Shown here: positions 9,029 to 21,100 of the stretch, piece by piece
Layout: each line of letters starts with the position of its first letter
Numbering within the stretch: the stretch's first letter is position 1
Source: Bactericera cockerelli
Taxonomy: Eukaryota > Arthropoda > Insecta > Hemiptera > Triozidae
Assembly (NCBI GenBank): GCA_024516035.1
Contig: CM044961.1
Coordinates: forward strand, 37,537,112-37,601,111
Length of the DNA stretch: 64,000 nucleotides
Reading direction: 5' to 3'
Translations under genes and position numbers: made by a program
The notes under the pieces: model-generated
What the model saw: only the letters and a program-made list of their open reading frames with translations
The model's database searches: none
Told to the model about the DNA's origin: nothing

Positions 9029-12000
9029 CTACCTTTGGATGGATTTTAGGGCTATCAGTTTTGATTTTAGCAAACAGATAGAATCATGAAATATGTCAAT
9101 GGAAGGATCTTGCTGAATAGCGTGATTTGTCAATCTTTTCATCCTTGTGATTGCTGAGTTCATTGCGATATTTGTCCTGCAGAAATTTTCCTCTAGTATG
9201 TCAGAGTTCCTGGTGTTTCTGCCTCTCACCCGGATGTCGATCTTTTCCAGAATGTCAGGGGCATCAATCATGTTTTTAAGCAGTTTGGCCAGGAAGATGA
9301 TGTCTTGTACGTCTCGACGATGTTGAAGGGTCAAAATATCATTGTCATTTAAGATGTTGGTGTAGTTGTGGTTTTCAATGGTCTTATATTGTCTGTATGC
9401 TAATTGTCTCAAAAATTTATGTTGTACGGATTCTAATTGTTTTATATGAATGTCATAATATGGGGACCATAATTGAGATACATATTCTAAGTTAGGTCTG
9501 ACAATTCCATAGTAGAGGTTCTTATATGTCGTTGGATTTTTGAAGTCTTTTGAGTTACGATTTAGAAAACCTAGCATTTTAAAGCCCTTTTTAGTTATAT
9601 TGTCAAAGTGTGTAATAAATCTTAGGTCTGGTTCTAGTGTCACTCCTAAATCTTTCATTGAATACGCTCTTGGAACAAGTTCATCATTAAAATAGTAGTT
9701 GTGTATTATTGGTTTTTTTTGTCCTATGAAAAGTCATTATTTTGCATTTTTTTATATTAAGTGTCATTTGGTTTTCTTTGCACCAATGATATATGTTATT
9801 CATAGATGTTTGTAATTTTACTACATCAGTGGTGGATCTTATGGGAATACCTATTCTTTTATCATCTGCATATAACCAAAATGGAATGTCAATACGGGTG
9901 TGTATGTCATTGATGAAAATGTCGAAAAGTAAACCAGAGAGGTGTCCGCCTTGAGGGCAGCCTGACATTACCGAGTAAGGATTAGAGAAGAACGTTTGGT
10001 TGCGGTTCTGTTTATAGACTACTATTTGAATGCGTGAAGATAAATAATTATAAAACCATGTCAATAAAGGTCCTGTTAGTCCATAGGCTTCGAGTTTTGC
10101 ACATAAATAATTAATATTCACTACGTCAAAAGCTTTAGAGTAGTCTGTTACACAGCAGTCAAATTGTCCTCCACTGTTAAGAGTTTTGTCAACAAATTGA
10201 GAAAATGATATTAAATTTGTAGCAGTTGAGCGTTTTGTCATGAAGCCATGTTGATTGTTTATGATCAAAGGAGATAAAATAGGTGCTAGTTTTCTATATA
10301 TAATAGCTTCTAGTAATTTGGAAATGCATGATAACTTACAAATGGGACGATAGTTCTTTATGTCATTTCTGTCACCGTTCTTAAAAATTGGTATTACATA
10401 AGAAGTTTTCCATTTGTCTGGGTATATACCTGTAGCAAGCGTCCAGTTATATAAAATAAGGAGAGGTGTCACGATAGTATAGGCACATTTTTTTATGACG
10501 ATGGGCGGGGTATTATCTGGTCCACTTGAAGAATCAAACTTGAGATTTTTTATTTCATCTAAAATGTCTAATCGTGAAATTTTAATTTCAGATAAGGCAG
10601 ATGTCAGACAATTGTCAAAAGTGAACAGTGGGGGTGGAAGTTGAGCTTGGGAGTAAACTGAGGAGAAGTTCTCAGCGAACATATTAGCGATGTGATTGCT
10701 ATCAGTAGAAATAGTGCTGTCTAGATTGAACGTCGATGGAAGATCGGTGTCATTTTTCATGTTTTTAAGATAAGGCCAAAATTTTGATGGGTCAGAAGTT
10801 AATTTTGTCTCGATTTTGTGAATATAAGCTCTATAGTCATTACTGGCTTTTATTTTACACGTACGTCTTAAAGAGGTAAATAGTGATCTAAGAGTAATGT
10901 CAAGAGGGTTCTTTTTCATATGTTTGTGAGCACACTTTTTCTTAATAATAAGATCTTTTAGCTCAGCAGTTGTCCAAATTGGAAATTTGAAGTCTGTAAT
11001 TTGTTTCTGAGGTATGTGGCATGCTTTTAGTCTGTTTATGTTTTCGTAAAAAATGTCTAGGGCTAGGTTTATGTCAGATTTGTCTAGTAAGTTGTCCCAT
11101 TTAAGTTTTTTAATAGATTTATTGAGAGAAGAAAAATTACCATTCTTGTAATGAAAGACATGTGATGGTGTGGTTTTTGACTGTGATCGATATTTGGTGT
11201 TATCAAGGGTAATGGTAAGGTCAATAAATAGGGGTGGGTGATGAGTGTCAATATTTACAAGACTGTCATGAGATTCTGTCACAGTAATTTTGTTACTGTT
11301 AAAATTTGTGAAGATCAGATCAATGATATTATTATTAGCATTTGGAATGAGGTTATGTTGTTTCAGGTCCATGTAGGACATACAAGAACTGAGAATGTTT
11401 ATATGAGTAATTTTGTTGCTTGATGTGATGGTGAATTTATTCTTTTCAGGGTGTTTTTGCCAATGCATTGATGGTAGATTAAAATCGCCACAGATGATGA
11501 GTTGTGGCTTTGTCCATTTAGAAATTATGTCATCTAGTGAGTTGGTGTATGATATGAACTTTTCTGGAGATGTTAATGGAGGGAGGTATACGGCGTTAAT
11601 TATGAAAGTTTGATCTTTAATTTTGAAGTAAGCGTATATTGTCTCATTGTCGATTGTTGATATTTTTATTTGATTTGGTAAAAGTGTCTTACGTATCGCG
11701 AGGAGGACTCCACCTCCCATACTGTGCTGGGATGTATATTGTGAGCGATCACATCGATAAATTTTATAGTTGTCGAAACCTAGTTCTTTATTGCTTATGG
11801 AATCACAAAGCCATGTTTCAGTGAGAACAAAAATGTCAAAATCAAGTAAAATTATGTTGCATCTTAAGTCTTTTAGTTTTGTTCTGAGACCTCTGGTGTT
11901 TTGATAATATATTTTGAGGCTTTTGATATAGGGAGAGTTCTTATTAGTTAGACAAATTATGTTATTATAATTTACACCGGAATTGAAATTACTAAATACG

Positions 12001-12293
12001 TCAGAAGAATGGTAGATTCTATTGTTGATGACTGGAATTTCATAATGAGCTCTCTCATCAGGATAGATATTATGTGTGGGGTAATAGGTGTCATAAACTT
12101 CATGTGGAATATGATCAAAATATGAATAAATATTGTCAATAAAATGAGTGTCAGTGTGAAATAAATAGTTATATACAGTGTCAGTAGGTAAAACACTATT
12201 TACAATGTCAATAGATAGTGTGTCAGTAGGGGAAATATTTACAGTGTCAATAAATAATATGTCTGTAATTTCAGACTCGTCCTTACTTAACAA
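9029..12293 (-). CDS. LINE ORF2: AP-endonuclease and reverse transcriptase, frameshifted
   Basis: Non-LTR retrotransposon polyprotein. Endonuclease motifs: KIYYQNTRGLRTK, VLTETWL, IICGDFNLPSMHW and an IDTHHPPL end. RT: GPDNTPPIVIKK, NYRPICKLS, VTDYSKAFDVV, GCPQGGHLSGLLF and the catalytic WLYADDKRIG. The frame breaks near 9712-9720 at a run of eight T, after which 9029-9658 carries on in another frame with the C-terminal LGVTLEPDLRF...VRPNLEYVSQLWSP region. A single homopolymer error could explain this. Confidence 0.88.
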
Positions 12294-12576
12294 AAATTGT
12301 TCCTAGTATCTTGCCGTCGGTTATGCTGGTTCTGCTGATTCAAGTTCCCTTGTGTGTTATGTTGTCGATAAGGAAGGAAGTCAGTGTCGTAGTTGTTTAC
12401 ATATTGCGGGGCGTGATGATTCCTTGGCTGCTTCGAAGTTACTGGGTGTGACTGTTGATCGTAGCTATGTTGATGCCATGAGAATTTCTTGAAATTGTTA
12501 GTTTCCCAGTTAGGATTGCGTTGATAAACTTTTTGATGATAATTTTCTTTACTGGGGTTTTCGTGCTTTTGATGTA
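12287..12576 (-). pseudogene. LINE ORF1, 3' part after the insertion
   Basis: Continues ORF1 as VHQKHENPSKENYHQKVYQR and a Gln/Asn/His-rich basic tail ending RQDTRNNFC and TAA. It overlaps the beginning of the ORF2 frame by a few bases, which has no nearby ATG. Confidence 0.8.
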
Positions 12577-12939
12577 CACTTGAGAGCAACAAAAGCGAAT
12601 CAAACTTTTTCCTCCACCAAATCTACGATATCTTCGAAATGACTATTTCTATCGAGTCGCAAGCTATCTCAAAATGCTGTAAATTTTGTTTTCTACAATT
12701 TCATAATTTGATTCTTTAAAAAACACCTACCAGAAGCCGTAAAATTCAAATTTTCCTACAGGGTGTCAAAAAAGAAGAAAAACATGATTTTTTTATGTTT
12801 AACAAAAGAAGTTATAACATGGGAAATCAACAAGATTCATTCGTAACAATGGTGAATCAGTATTTTGTGTTGTCTCCCCGAGCTCTAATCACAGCATTCA
12901 TTTGATTTGGCATTGACTGGATCAAAATAACCACAATAC

Positions 12940-13258
12940 CTTGGGGCAACCTCTACCATTCTTCGGTGAGGGCAATCTTGAGCTCTGCTACCGTCTGGGG
13001 AGTCGGTATTCTGCCTCAAACACTTCGTTTGAGTCGGTCTCAAAGATCCTCGATCGGGTTGAGGTCGGGACTAAGAGAGGGCCAGTCCAAAGTGTCAATA
13101 TTCTCCTCATCCAGGAACTCCCGAACACAATTAGCCGCATGTGGGCGGGCATTGTCGTGCCTGAGGAGGAACTGGTGGCCCATACTTTGAGCGAGAGGAA
13201 CCACATCGGTCTGCAGGACTTCGAGAAGCTGGAATTCAAACAAAGAGAGCTTCAAATG
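12940..13258 (-). pseudogene. Tc1-like transposase C-terminal fragment, - strand arm
   Basis: QSMGHQFLLRHDNARPHAAN and CVREFLDEENIDTLDWPSLS mirror the + strand arm with a few residue differences, so the two arms have diverged slightly since duplication. Confidence 0.82.
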
Positions 13259-13900
13259 GACCCAAACTCTCCAGAGAGCACAGGGAAAGGAGACTCAGAT
13301 TCGCCATAGAACACGTAGATTGGATACCCCAGCAATGGCGCTCTGTTCTCTTCACTGATGAATGCCGGGTGTGTTTGTTTGGTAATGACAGAAGGAAAAG
13401 AGTCTATAAAAGAGCGGGAGAAAGGTATGCTGAGTGATGCATCACAGAAACTGTCAGTTTCGGCGGTGGTTCCTGTATGATGCGGGTAGGATTTCAACTG
13501 AAAGAAAGACTGAATTGGTTTTCACCACATGCGGTGCGGGAGGTGACCTGAACAGTCAGAGATACATTGATAACATCCTGCAGACCCATGTTGTTCCTCT
13601 CGCTCAAAGTATGGGCGACCAGTTCCTCCTCATGCACGACAATGCCCGCCCACATGCGGCTAACTGTATTCGGGAGTTCTTGGGTGAGGAGAATATTGAC
13701 ACTTTGGACTGGCCCTCTCTTAGTCCCGACCTCAACCCGATCGAGGATCTTTGAGACCGACTCAAACGAAGTGTTTGAGGCAGAATACCGGCTCCCCAGA
13801 CGGTAGCAGAGCTCAAGATCACCCTCACCGAAGAATGGTAGAGGTTGCCCCAAGGTATTGTGGTTATTTTGATCCAGTCAATGCCAAATCGAATGAATGC
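13255..13900 (+). pseudogene. Tc1-like transposase fragment, + strand
   Basis: Reads RFAIEHVDWIPQQWRSVLFT, DECRVCLFGNDRRKRVYKR, then after frame breaks QSMGDQFLLMHDNARPHAAN and CIREFLGEENIDTLDWPSLS, PDLNPIEDL, stop. The TDE and DNARPHA blocks are DDE-superfamily catalytic regions. The N-terminal DNA-binding part is absent and there is at least one frameshift and a stop after IEDL. Confidence 0.82.
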
Positions 13901-14217
13901 TGTGATTAGAGCTCGGGGAGACAACACAAAATACTGATTCACCATTTTTACGAATGAATCTTGTTGATTTCTCATGTTATAACTTCTTTTGTTAAACATA
14001 AAAAAATCATGTTTTTCTTCTTTTTTGACACCCTGTAGGAAAATTTGAATTTTACGGCTTCTGGTAGGTGTTTTTTTAAGAATCAAATTATGAAATTGTA
14101 GAAAACAAAATTTACAGCATTTTGAGATATCTTACGACTCGATAGAAATAGTGATTTCGAAGATATCGCAGATTTGGTGGAGGAAAAAGTTTGATTCGCT
14201 TTTGTTGCTCTCAAGTG

Positions 14218-15627
14218 TAGTTGGTGTGATGACGATGACGTCTGCTCTGGTTGTATAGGTTTACGATTTATTTGCTTGTTTTGGAGTCTGATGTTCTTGC
14301 TGACTGTTCTGCAGATTTTGCTAATGCCATTATTGTTGAGATGAACTTGTTGATTGTAGTCCCAGTTGTTGACTATTTCTTTTGTTTTGTATACAATGAC
14401 ATTAGAAAACTTTCGAAGGTGGAAGTATATACTTTTATTTACTTGATTAATATGGTAGTTGAGATTAATATTGTCAAATCTGTCGGGTATTTGAACGAAG
14501 TGTATAATACTTGATCTGTATTTTCTGATGATTCTGTCAATTGATTCTTTGATTTCAAGCATTGGTGTCTTCTGAATATCGTGTGTTCCAGCCATGAGGA
14601 TGAGATGTGAACATGATACAGAATCCTTCAATGAACTGATTTGAGGAAAATCGCTGTCATCATAGATGTTGTCTTTGATTTTTAAATTGTTTGGTAGATA
14701 TTTGACTAGGGTGGATTTCAAGTTCTTTGCGTGATAATCTCCGATAATCAGGATGTCAGATTTTTCTTTCGTTTCAGGGTTTTGTGGTTTGATAATAGTT
14801 TGCTTTAATGTGTTGGGATGAGATATCATATTATTTTCTTTATATTTTATAATGGGTTCAACTGGATTCTCTGTAGTTTTTATTGCTTCTAGTGTCTGAG
14901 TACCTGATTGGGTTTGTTGTTTTATGTGTTTAAAATTTTGGATCATGCAGTTGTGCATTTTTTCTACACATTCATTGGAGGTAGTTTTTATGGGTGATTT
15001 TATTGTTGTAATGGCATTTTCCATCAAGCTATCATTGGTTGAAGAGTGAAATTTGACAGTTGATTTTGGCTTGTTTGGAGTAGATTCAAATATGTCAAAG
15101 TTTTTGTTGTTGCTTTTTTGGATATTGATTTCATGATTTGCTTTCGTTTTTAATAGTTCCATTATTTCTGCAATTTGGTATGAGTTTGCAGAAGTCTTTT
15201 CTTGTAGTTCAGTTATTTGTTTTAGAATTTTGTCTGTTTGTGTTGTTGTTCTATTATCTCTTATGTCATCTGTAACTATAATTTCATCATTGCTGTTTAG
15301 TGTAGATTTTGGTTGGATTGCGGGTTTATTGTTGATTATTCCTTGAGTTTCCAAATCTTGCTGTTGTGATTTATTGTTTATGATCTCTATATTAGGTGTG
15401 AGATAAGGATGTAGTGTTTCTTCCATGTTTTGTGTTGTAGTTTTGTTGGATAAGTCTAACTCATTTTGCGTATTGGAGTTATTTGATGTATTTGGATGGT
15501 GTATTCCATTACTAACATCACTATGTCGTTTTCTTTGAGTTATTTGGAGTTCTGTTTGGAGATTAGATAGAATCCTTCCATTAATTCTGATTCCTTTCTT
15601 GTCCCAATTTATTTTTGACATGGCCAT
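14218..15627 (-). pseudogene. LINE ORF1, 5' part (SGNH-like domain), interrupted
   Basis: Starts MAMSKINWDKKGIRINGRIL at 15627, followed by a Asn/Thr/Gln/Lys-rich linker and an SGNH-hydrolase-like domain: block DILIIGDYHAKNL (the usual GDSH is GDYH, so the nucleophile Ser is replaced), block LMAGTHDIQ (GTND-like) and VHLNNNG (catalytic His block). The frame runs through the insertion edge into non-homologous residues. It resumes at 12576. Confidence 0.85.
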
Positions 15628-15699
15628 TTCCAAGACTGCAAAAAAAAAATTCCAAGACTTTTGAAGCCTTATCAATGGAGAATTCTGTAAGTAGTTGAT

Positions 15700-15825
15700 G
15701 TGTACAAAAGGTGGTTTGAATGGAAGAGTGGTCCAAATCCCATAAATTACCATGTCCCGGCTAGTTTTCAAACCCACGACCTCTGGATTACCAGAACGAC
15801 GCCTTGACCTCGGGACCTACAGGAA
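15700..15825 (-). repeat. SINE family D fragment
   Basis: CATGTCCCGGCTAGTTTTCA and CCCACGACCTCTGGATTACC match the family D head region. It lies just beyond the LINE 5' end. Confidence 0.65.
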
Positions 15826-15907
15826 CAGATACTTTTGTTTACATTTTCACGTGTCAACAATATTTTGAATGCTTGCTAGATTCTGCAAGATAGTAAAAAA
15901 AAAAAAG

Positions 15908-16140
15908 TGCCAGGGTCGATGGCGCGTTGAATGCACCGGTTCTCGTAGAATCCCCGAAGTTAAGCAACGTCCAACTAAGTGAAGACTTCGTGATGCTGGC
16001 ATTTCGGCCAAACACAGGCTGGGTGAGGTTAATGTAGGATGTGGGTAGCAAGTTTGTAAGTTTCCTGCGAATGGAGGGTAACACCTCCGTGGTGATATAA
16101 CCATGCAGTTGAAAGCGACGTTAAACCCAAATATAAAATA
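15908..16140 (+). repeat. 5S-rRNA-derived SINE (family F)
   Basis: GTTGAATGCACCGGTTCTCG and CCCGAAGTTAAGCAACGTCC follow the 5S rRNA 5' region. The body is shared with 4258-4447, and it ends with GCAGTTGAAAGCGACGTTAA and an A-rich tail. Confidence 0.82.
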
Positions 16141-16477
16141 AAAGAGACAGTGATTATAATCTTAATTCGTTTATTAACAATATAAACTTGGTACTAGTTA
16201 ATACAGCAACTATTTACACAAAGTGATTATTTATATTTTATGGATGTAGAAGATTTCTGTCAATAAATCAAACAGGACAAAAAAACAAAGTTAAAAAATT
16301 CTACTTTCTTCTTTCATTAAAAAAATTCTACTCGGGGTCTTGATAAAAAGCCGAAATGTTTCAAATCGTTTCGCAACTTTTTGCCTAGCAACGCTTCACA
16401 AAAAAATGTTTCTACAGTAGGTATTTAGTCAAACCTAGATATAAGAGAACAATTATCAGGTCCAAGTTAACTCTCTT

Positions 16478-16662
16478 TATAATAATAACACTCTTTAGTG
16501 GAAGGGAACCACCAGGCGAGGTTAATGTTCAAAACATTTTCTACTAGAAAGAGGGTTTTCTTATTAATCTGTGGTCACAAACTCAAATTAATGAGGAAAA
16601 ATTCATGCACTGGGTGGGATTCGAACCAACCGATCCCCACGCTACCTGGATTACCACTCATC
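16478..16662 (-). mobile_element. tRNA-like SINE (family C), head truncated
   Basis: ACTCTTTAGTGGAAGGGAAC, CCACCAGGCGAGGTTAATG, CATGCACTGGGTGGGATTCG and CTACCTGGATTACCA. The family head is on the - strand. Confidence 0.8.
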
Positions 16663-16950
16663 TTAAAACACTCTTAATGGAATTTTCGATCTAACGGGAT
16701 TTTGAGCTAGCGAGATTCTTCTGTACTTGATTCGCCCCTAATTCAATACGTCTCTCAAACAAACAAAACTGGATTCAATGTCAATAGAAAAATAATTATA
16801 AGACAGTGTCGGTAGTTCCATAAGGATTGAACTTGATACAATATAAAGTATTCGTACAACATCCAGAGAGTAATAATTATAAATTAATAAAACAACATAA
16901 TATTTATAAAATAATAATATGAGACTAGGATTCTTCGTCATTTGCACTAT

Positions 16951-17163
16951 AATAATAATACTCTTTAGTGGAAGGTTAACCACCAGGCGAGATTAATGCT
17001 CAAAGCATTTTCTACCACCTACCCTCAGAGTCTTATTATTAACTGGTTACAAACTCAAATTAATGAGGAAAAATTAGTGCACTGGGTGGGATTCGAAGTA
17101 ACGGATACCTACGCTACCTGGATTACCAGACTAGCGCGTTAACCACTTGACTATCAATGCACT
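16951..17163 (-). mobile_element. tRNA-like SINE (family C)
   Basis: Full family C structure ending in CTAGCGCGTTAACCACTTGA. TGCACTAT lies on both sides, a likely short target duplication. Confidence 0.82.
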
Positions 17164-17324
17164 ATACCGTGGTCGCAAGATTGAAAACTTGACTTGTCTA
17201 TATCTTGGTAAAAAAAAATATCATAGGAAAATCGAGATCACAAATTCCAGTCAGAACTTTGTATTTCCCTATTTACAACAATACGCAAAATCTTAAGTCC
17301 ACAGAGGTAAGACAAAAATACCTA

Positions 17325-17505
17325 TTCTCTTGAAAGGTGACCACCAGGCAAGTTAATGCTCAAAGCATTTTTTACCACCTAACCCTCATAGTTTTATCAT
17401 AAAAATCCAAGCATTGGGTGGGATCCGATCCACAGATCACGGATCCATGGGCTAGATTGTTTACATTACAAGTCCAAAGCCGTAACCACATCCACTACCA
17501 ATCTA
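17325..17505 (-). mobile_element. tRNA-like SINE (family C), diverged
   Basis: GACCACCAGGCAAGTTAATG and GCATTGGGTGGGATCCGATC match family C. The head is rearranged. Confidence 0.7.
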
Positions 17506-17549
17506 TTAACTTCGCCCCTAGTCTCAAAATATTATTTTATAAAAAATAC

Positions 17550-17775
17550 AGTCGAACCTCAATATAAGAGAAACCTGGATATAAGAGAACAATTTCCAGG
17601 TGAAATTTACAAGCTTCTTATAAGGGAAAATAACCTCTTTATAAGAGAAACCTCGATATTAGAGAACAATTTCCAGGTGAAATTTATAACTTTTGTAAGA
17701 GAAAATAACCCTTTTATATGAGAAAATAATACCTTTGTAAAAGAAACCTAAATACATGTAAGAGCAAAAATTTCC
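17550..17775 (+). repeat. Short tandem repeat of ATAAGAGAA(C) type
   Basis: Three or four diverged units of about 65 bp with GATATAAGAGAACAATTTCC and AGGTGAAATTTA. The first starts CAGTCGAACCTCAATATAAG, which resembles pogo/Tigger-like terminal sequence also seen at 16430, 35330 and 35625. Confidence 0.75.
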
Positions 17776-17869
17776 AGACCCTTCAGTTCTCTTATATCCA
17801 GCAGGTTCGACCGAATACTTGTAAGTTCGTAAAAAAAAAAAAAAAAAAAACACACACACACAAGTCCCC

Positions 17870-18188
17870 CTAGTCAGAACCACTTCCTGACTTCCCGCCG
17901 GATCCACTGCCAGAACCACTGCGGGATCTGGAGCGACCACTGCCGCCACTCTTCCTTGAACCACTTCCGGATCTGGAACCACTTCCCGATCTAGAGCCGC
18001 CGCTACGCGAGTGAGAGCGAGAGCGACTCTTCCTTGAGCCGCTACGCGAGCGAGAGCGAGAGCGACTCTTTCTAGAGCCGCTACCTGAGCGAGAGCCGCT
18101 ACGAGATCTGGAGCGGCCGCTACCGCCGCTCTTCCTGGAGCCGCTACCTGAGCGAGAGCCGCTACGTGATCCTGAGCCACTACGGGAC
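17870..18188 (-). CDS. CTR9: CTR9 exon 19, RS/GS-rich C terminus and stop
   Basis: One base completing Arg, then about 105 codons almost wholly of Ser, Gly, Arg, Lys and Asp ([13 protein letters not shown] blocks, [12 protein letters not shown] blocks) ending KSGSGSD and TAG. The acceptor is CTCGTCAG. Vertebrate CTR9 ends in a Ser/Asp/Glu-rich acidic tail, so this arginine-rich version is compositionally different. Internal repeats suggest expansion by slippage. Confidence 0.85.
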
Positions 18189-21100
18189 CTGACGAGAAAG
18201 GAGAAGATTAGTGGGTCAAACGAAGTTTAGTAAGTCAAACGTAGTTTTGTAGGTCAAACGTAGTTTAGAAGGTCAAACGTAATTTTAATAGGTCAAACGT
18301 AGTTTTGTAGGTCGAACGTAGTTTAGAAGGTCAAACGTAATTTTAATAGGTCAAACGTAGTTTTGTAGGTCAAACGTAGTTTAGAAGGTCAAACGTAGTT
18401 TAGTAGGTCAAATGTAGTTCAGTGGGTCAAACGTAGTTTAGTAGGTCAAACGTGGTTTAGTAGGTCAAAGGTAGTTCAGTAGGTTAAACGTAGTTCAGTA
18501 GGTTAAAAGTAGTTGAGTAGGTCAAACGTAGTTTTAATAGGTCAAACGTAGTTTAGTAGGTCAAAGGTAGTTCAGTAAGTTAACCGTAGTTCAGTAGGTT
18601 AAAAGTAGTTTAGTAAGTCAAACGAAGTTGAGTAGGTCAAAGGTAGTTTAGTAGGTCAACCTTAGTTTAGTAGGTCAAACGTAGTTGAGTAGGTCAAACG
18701 TAGTTGAGTAGGTCAAACGTAGTTTAGTAGGTCAATCGTAGTTTAGTAGGTCAAACGTAGTTTAGTAGGTCAAACGTATTTTAGAAGGTCATGTCAAACA
18801 TAATTTTAATAGGTCAAACGTAGTTTAGTAGGTCAAACGTAGATAAGTAGATCAAACGTAGTTTAGTAAATCAAACGTAATTTAGGGCGGAATTAATAGA
18901 CGTTTTTGTAATACCTCTGTGGCGCTAAGTCACGGATTGCGTACCTACTGTGTAAGATAGGGAAAATCGATACTTACCAACGACTTAAGTTATTGATGTT
19001 GTCTATTAATTTCGCCCTTAGTGATTAGTAGGTCAAATCGGTCAAACGTAGTTAAGTAGGTCAAAGGTAGTTCAGTACGTCCAAAGTAGTTACCTAGAGC
19101 CGCTAGCACTTCTACTTCTGGAGCGCCGGGAGGAAGTCTTGCCCCTGCCGCCCCCGTCACTCTCTGACTCACTGGTGGAGATGGTGGCTTTGGTTTGGTT
19201 AGGATTACAATAGTTACCTAGAGCCGCTAGCACTTCTACTTCTGGAGCGCCGGGAGGAAGTCTTGCCCCTGCCGCCCCCGTCACTCTCTGACTCACTGGT
19301 GGAGATGGTGGCTTTGGACACGATGCGCATCTTCTGCTTGGCGGAGAGGCCGTCGTCTTTCTTGGGCTTCGGTTTCTTGCCCTTCGGCTCCTGGAGGGAG
19401 GAATCAACAACAACTTTATTATACTTCGGAACAACAACGTATTATTATTATTATTTTTAAAGACCATTGTAAACTTTCAGACCATTTTATACACCCGTCA
19501 GGGTAATTTTACAAATAAACATATATCTATCTATCTATTATAAAAAAAATTGAAATCGGAGCAAAAAAATATTTTATTATTTACAAAAACGAACACATAC
19601 TTCCGATTTCTAATATTAGAAATTTATTGGAAGTAAAGAAAAAAAATACAAACTTCTACATGCTTCAAAAACTTGTCTTATAAAGAGATAAAGATAAAGA
19701 GCTTGGTTTTTTGTGTTGTGTTACAAATTCTAGTGAGTAGCATCGACATTACGATAAATTAGTTCTCGTATTGTCAATGCTACCCACTAAAAATTATGAC
19801 ATAGCAACACAAATAACCTAGTTGGAGATATGATGCTAATAATGTAATACCAATGCTATCCACTATCTCCAACCAAACCATCATATTTAAATATCGAACT
19901 CGTAATGCCGCCACTATCCGTTTCCCTCTCTACAACTACCTCAATTGTCTTCTCGAGGCTACTAGCATGGGTCGAAAAAATTACACAGTCGAAAAAATTC
20001 CGACCCCGCCGGGATTCAAACCACGATCACCTGGAGAGCAAGCTGGCTCTACTTGTTAGTACTACTACTACTATACTAGCGCGGCTCTTGTCATATCGAG
20101 GCTAACACTTACCTTGCGGCCTCGTTTCTTGGCTGGCCTATCACTGCCCGAGCCTCCCTCACTGCCTGACCTGCTGTCTCTACTTGTTACTACTACTATA
20201 CAAGCGCGGCTCTTGTCATATCGAGGCTGGCACTTACCTTGCGGCCTCGTTTCTTGGCTGGCCTATCACTGCCCGAGCCTCCCTCACTGCCTGACCTCCG
20301 CTGTCTCTTCTTGTTGGAGACTCGCTTCTTGCCCTCAGAGCTGAAACATTGGAAGAGAAGATAGTAGGGAGAATAAATTAGATAATAATAATATCACTCT
20401 TTAGTGGAAGGTAACCACCAGGCGAGGTTAATGCTCAAAGCATTTTCTACCACCTAACCCTCAGAGTCTTATTATGAACTGGTTCATAACTCAAATTAAT
20501 GAGGAAAAATTCATGCACTGGGTGGGATTCGAACCAACGGATCCCTTCGCTACCTGGATTACCAGACTAGCGCGTTAACCACTTGACTACCAGTGCGCGG
20601 TACAACAATAAGAATGTTTTTGTGTTTGTTGTAACCTTGGCTACAGCCGGGAGAGTGATAGTCTCCAGCCAACTTAACTTGAAAAGTTTGTTTTTTACTA
20701 AATTACTTGACGGGAACTACCGATTTTCAAGAAATTACCCTAAAATTTAGGTCTAATAATATGAATACATTTAAGGTCCAATAAAAAAGTTGACTCATTT
20801 AAGTTATTTAAGAGTAGTCAAGATGACTACTTTGAAAAAACTGAAGGGCGAAATTAATAGACAAAATCGATAACTTAAGTAATTGCTTAGCACCGGTTTT
20901 CCCTATCTTATACGGTAAGCAATCCGCCGAGACTTTAGCAACACAGAGGTATTTCAAAAACGTCTATTAATAAATCTATAAAGAGAAGAAACGCAGCTTC
21001 ATTTTTGGGAGTAATTCCAAAAGCTGGAGTTTTCGCCGAAATGTTTTATGTTTAATAAATATATGAGTTATAGTATAACATCGCCTTATTTATACTGCCC

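Larger units (their letters stand above)
12577..14217. mobile_element. Fold-back Tc1/mariner-like transposon with TA target sites
   Basis: Outer ends CACTTGAGAGCAACAAAAGC are exactly inverted, each bordered by TA (12575-12576 and 14218-14219). The arms 12577-13258 and 13573-14217 are inverted near-copies of each other, leaving a ~315-bp unique centre. Both arms encode the transposase C terminus (HDNARPHAANC, LDWPSLSPDLNPIEDL), on the - strand at left and the + strand at right. The right arm plus the centre form the longer reading. Confidence 0.92.
8345..15640 (-). mobile_element. LINE (CR1/L2/Jockey group), nearly full length, with nested Tc1-like insertion
   Basis: Order on the - strand: ORF1, ORF2 (endonuclease plus reverse transcriptase), a 3' UTR with a 51-bp tandem repeat, then an (AAAT)n tail at 8345-8386. 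ORF1 is cut by a 1.64-kb element at 12577-14217. Clade placement by motif is tentative. Confidence 0.88.

Noticed and set aside
9687..12293. LINE ORF2 as a host gene
   Set aside because: Endonuclease and YADD reverse transcriptase motifs identify it as a retrotransposon.
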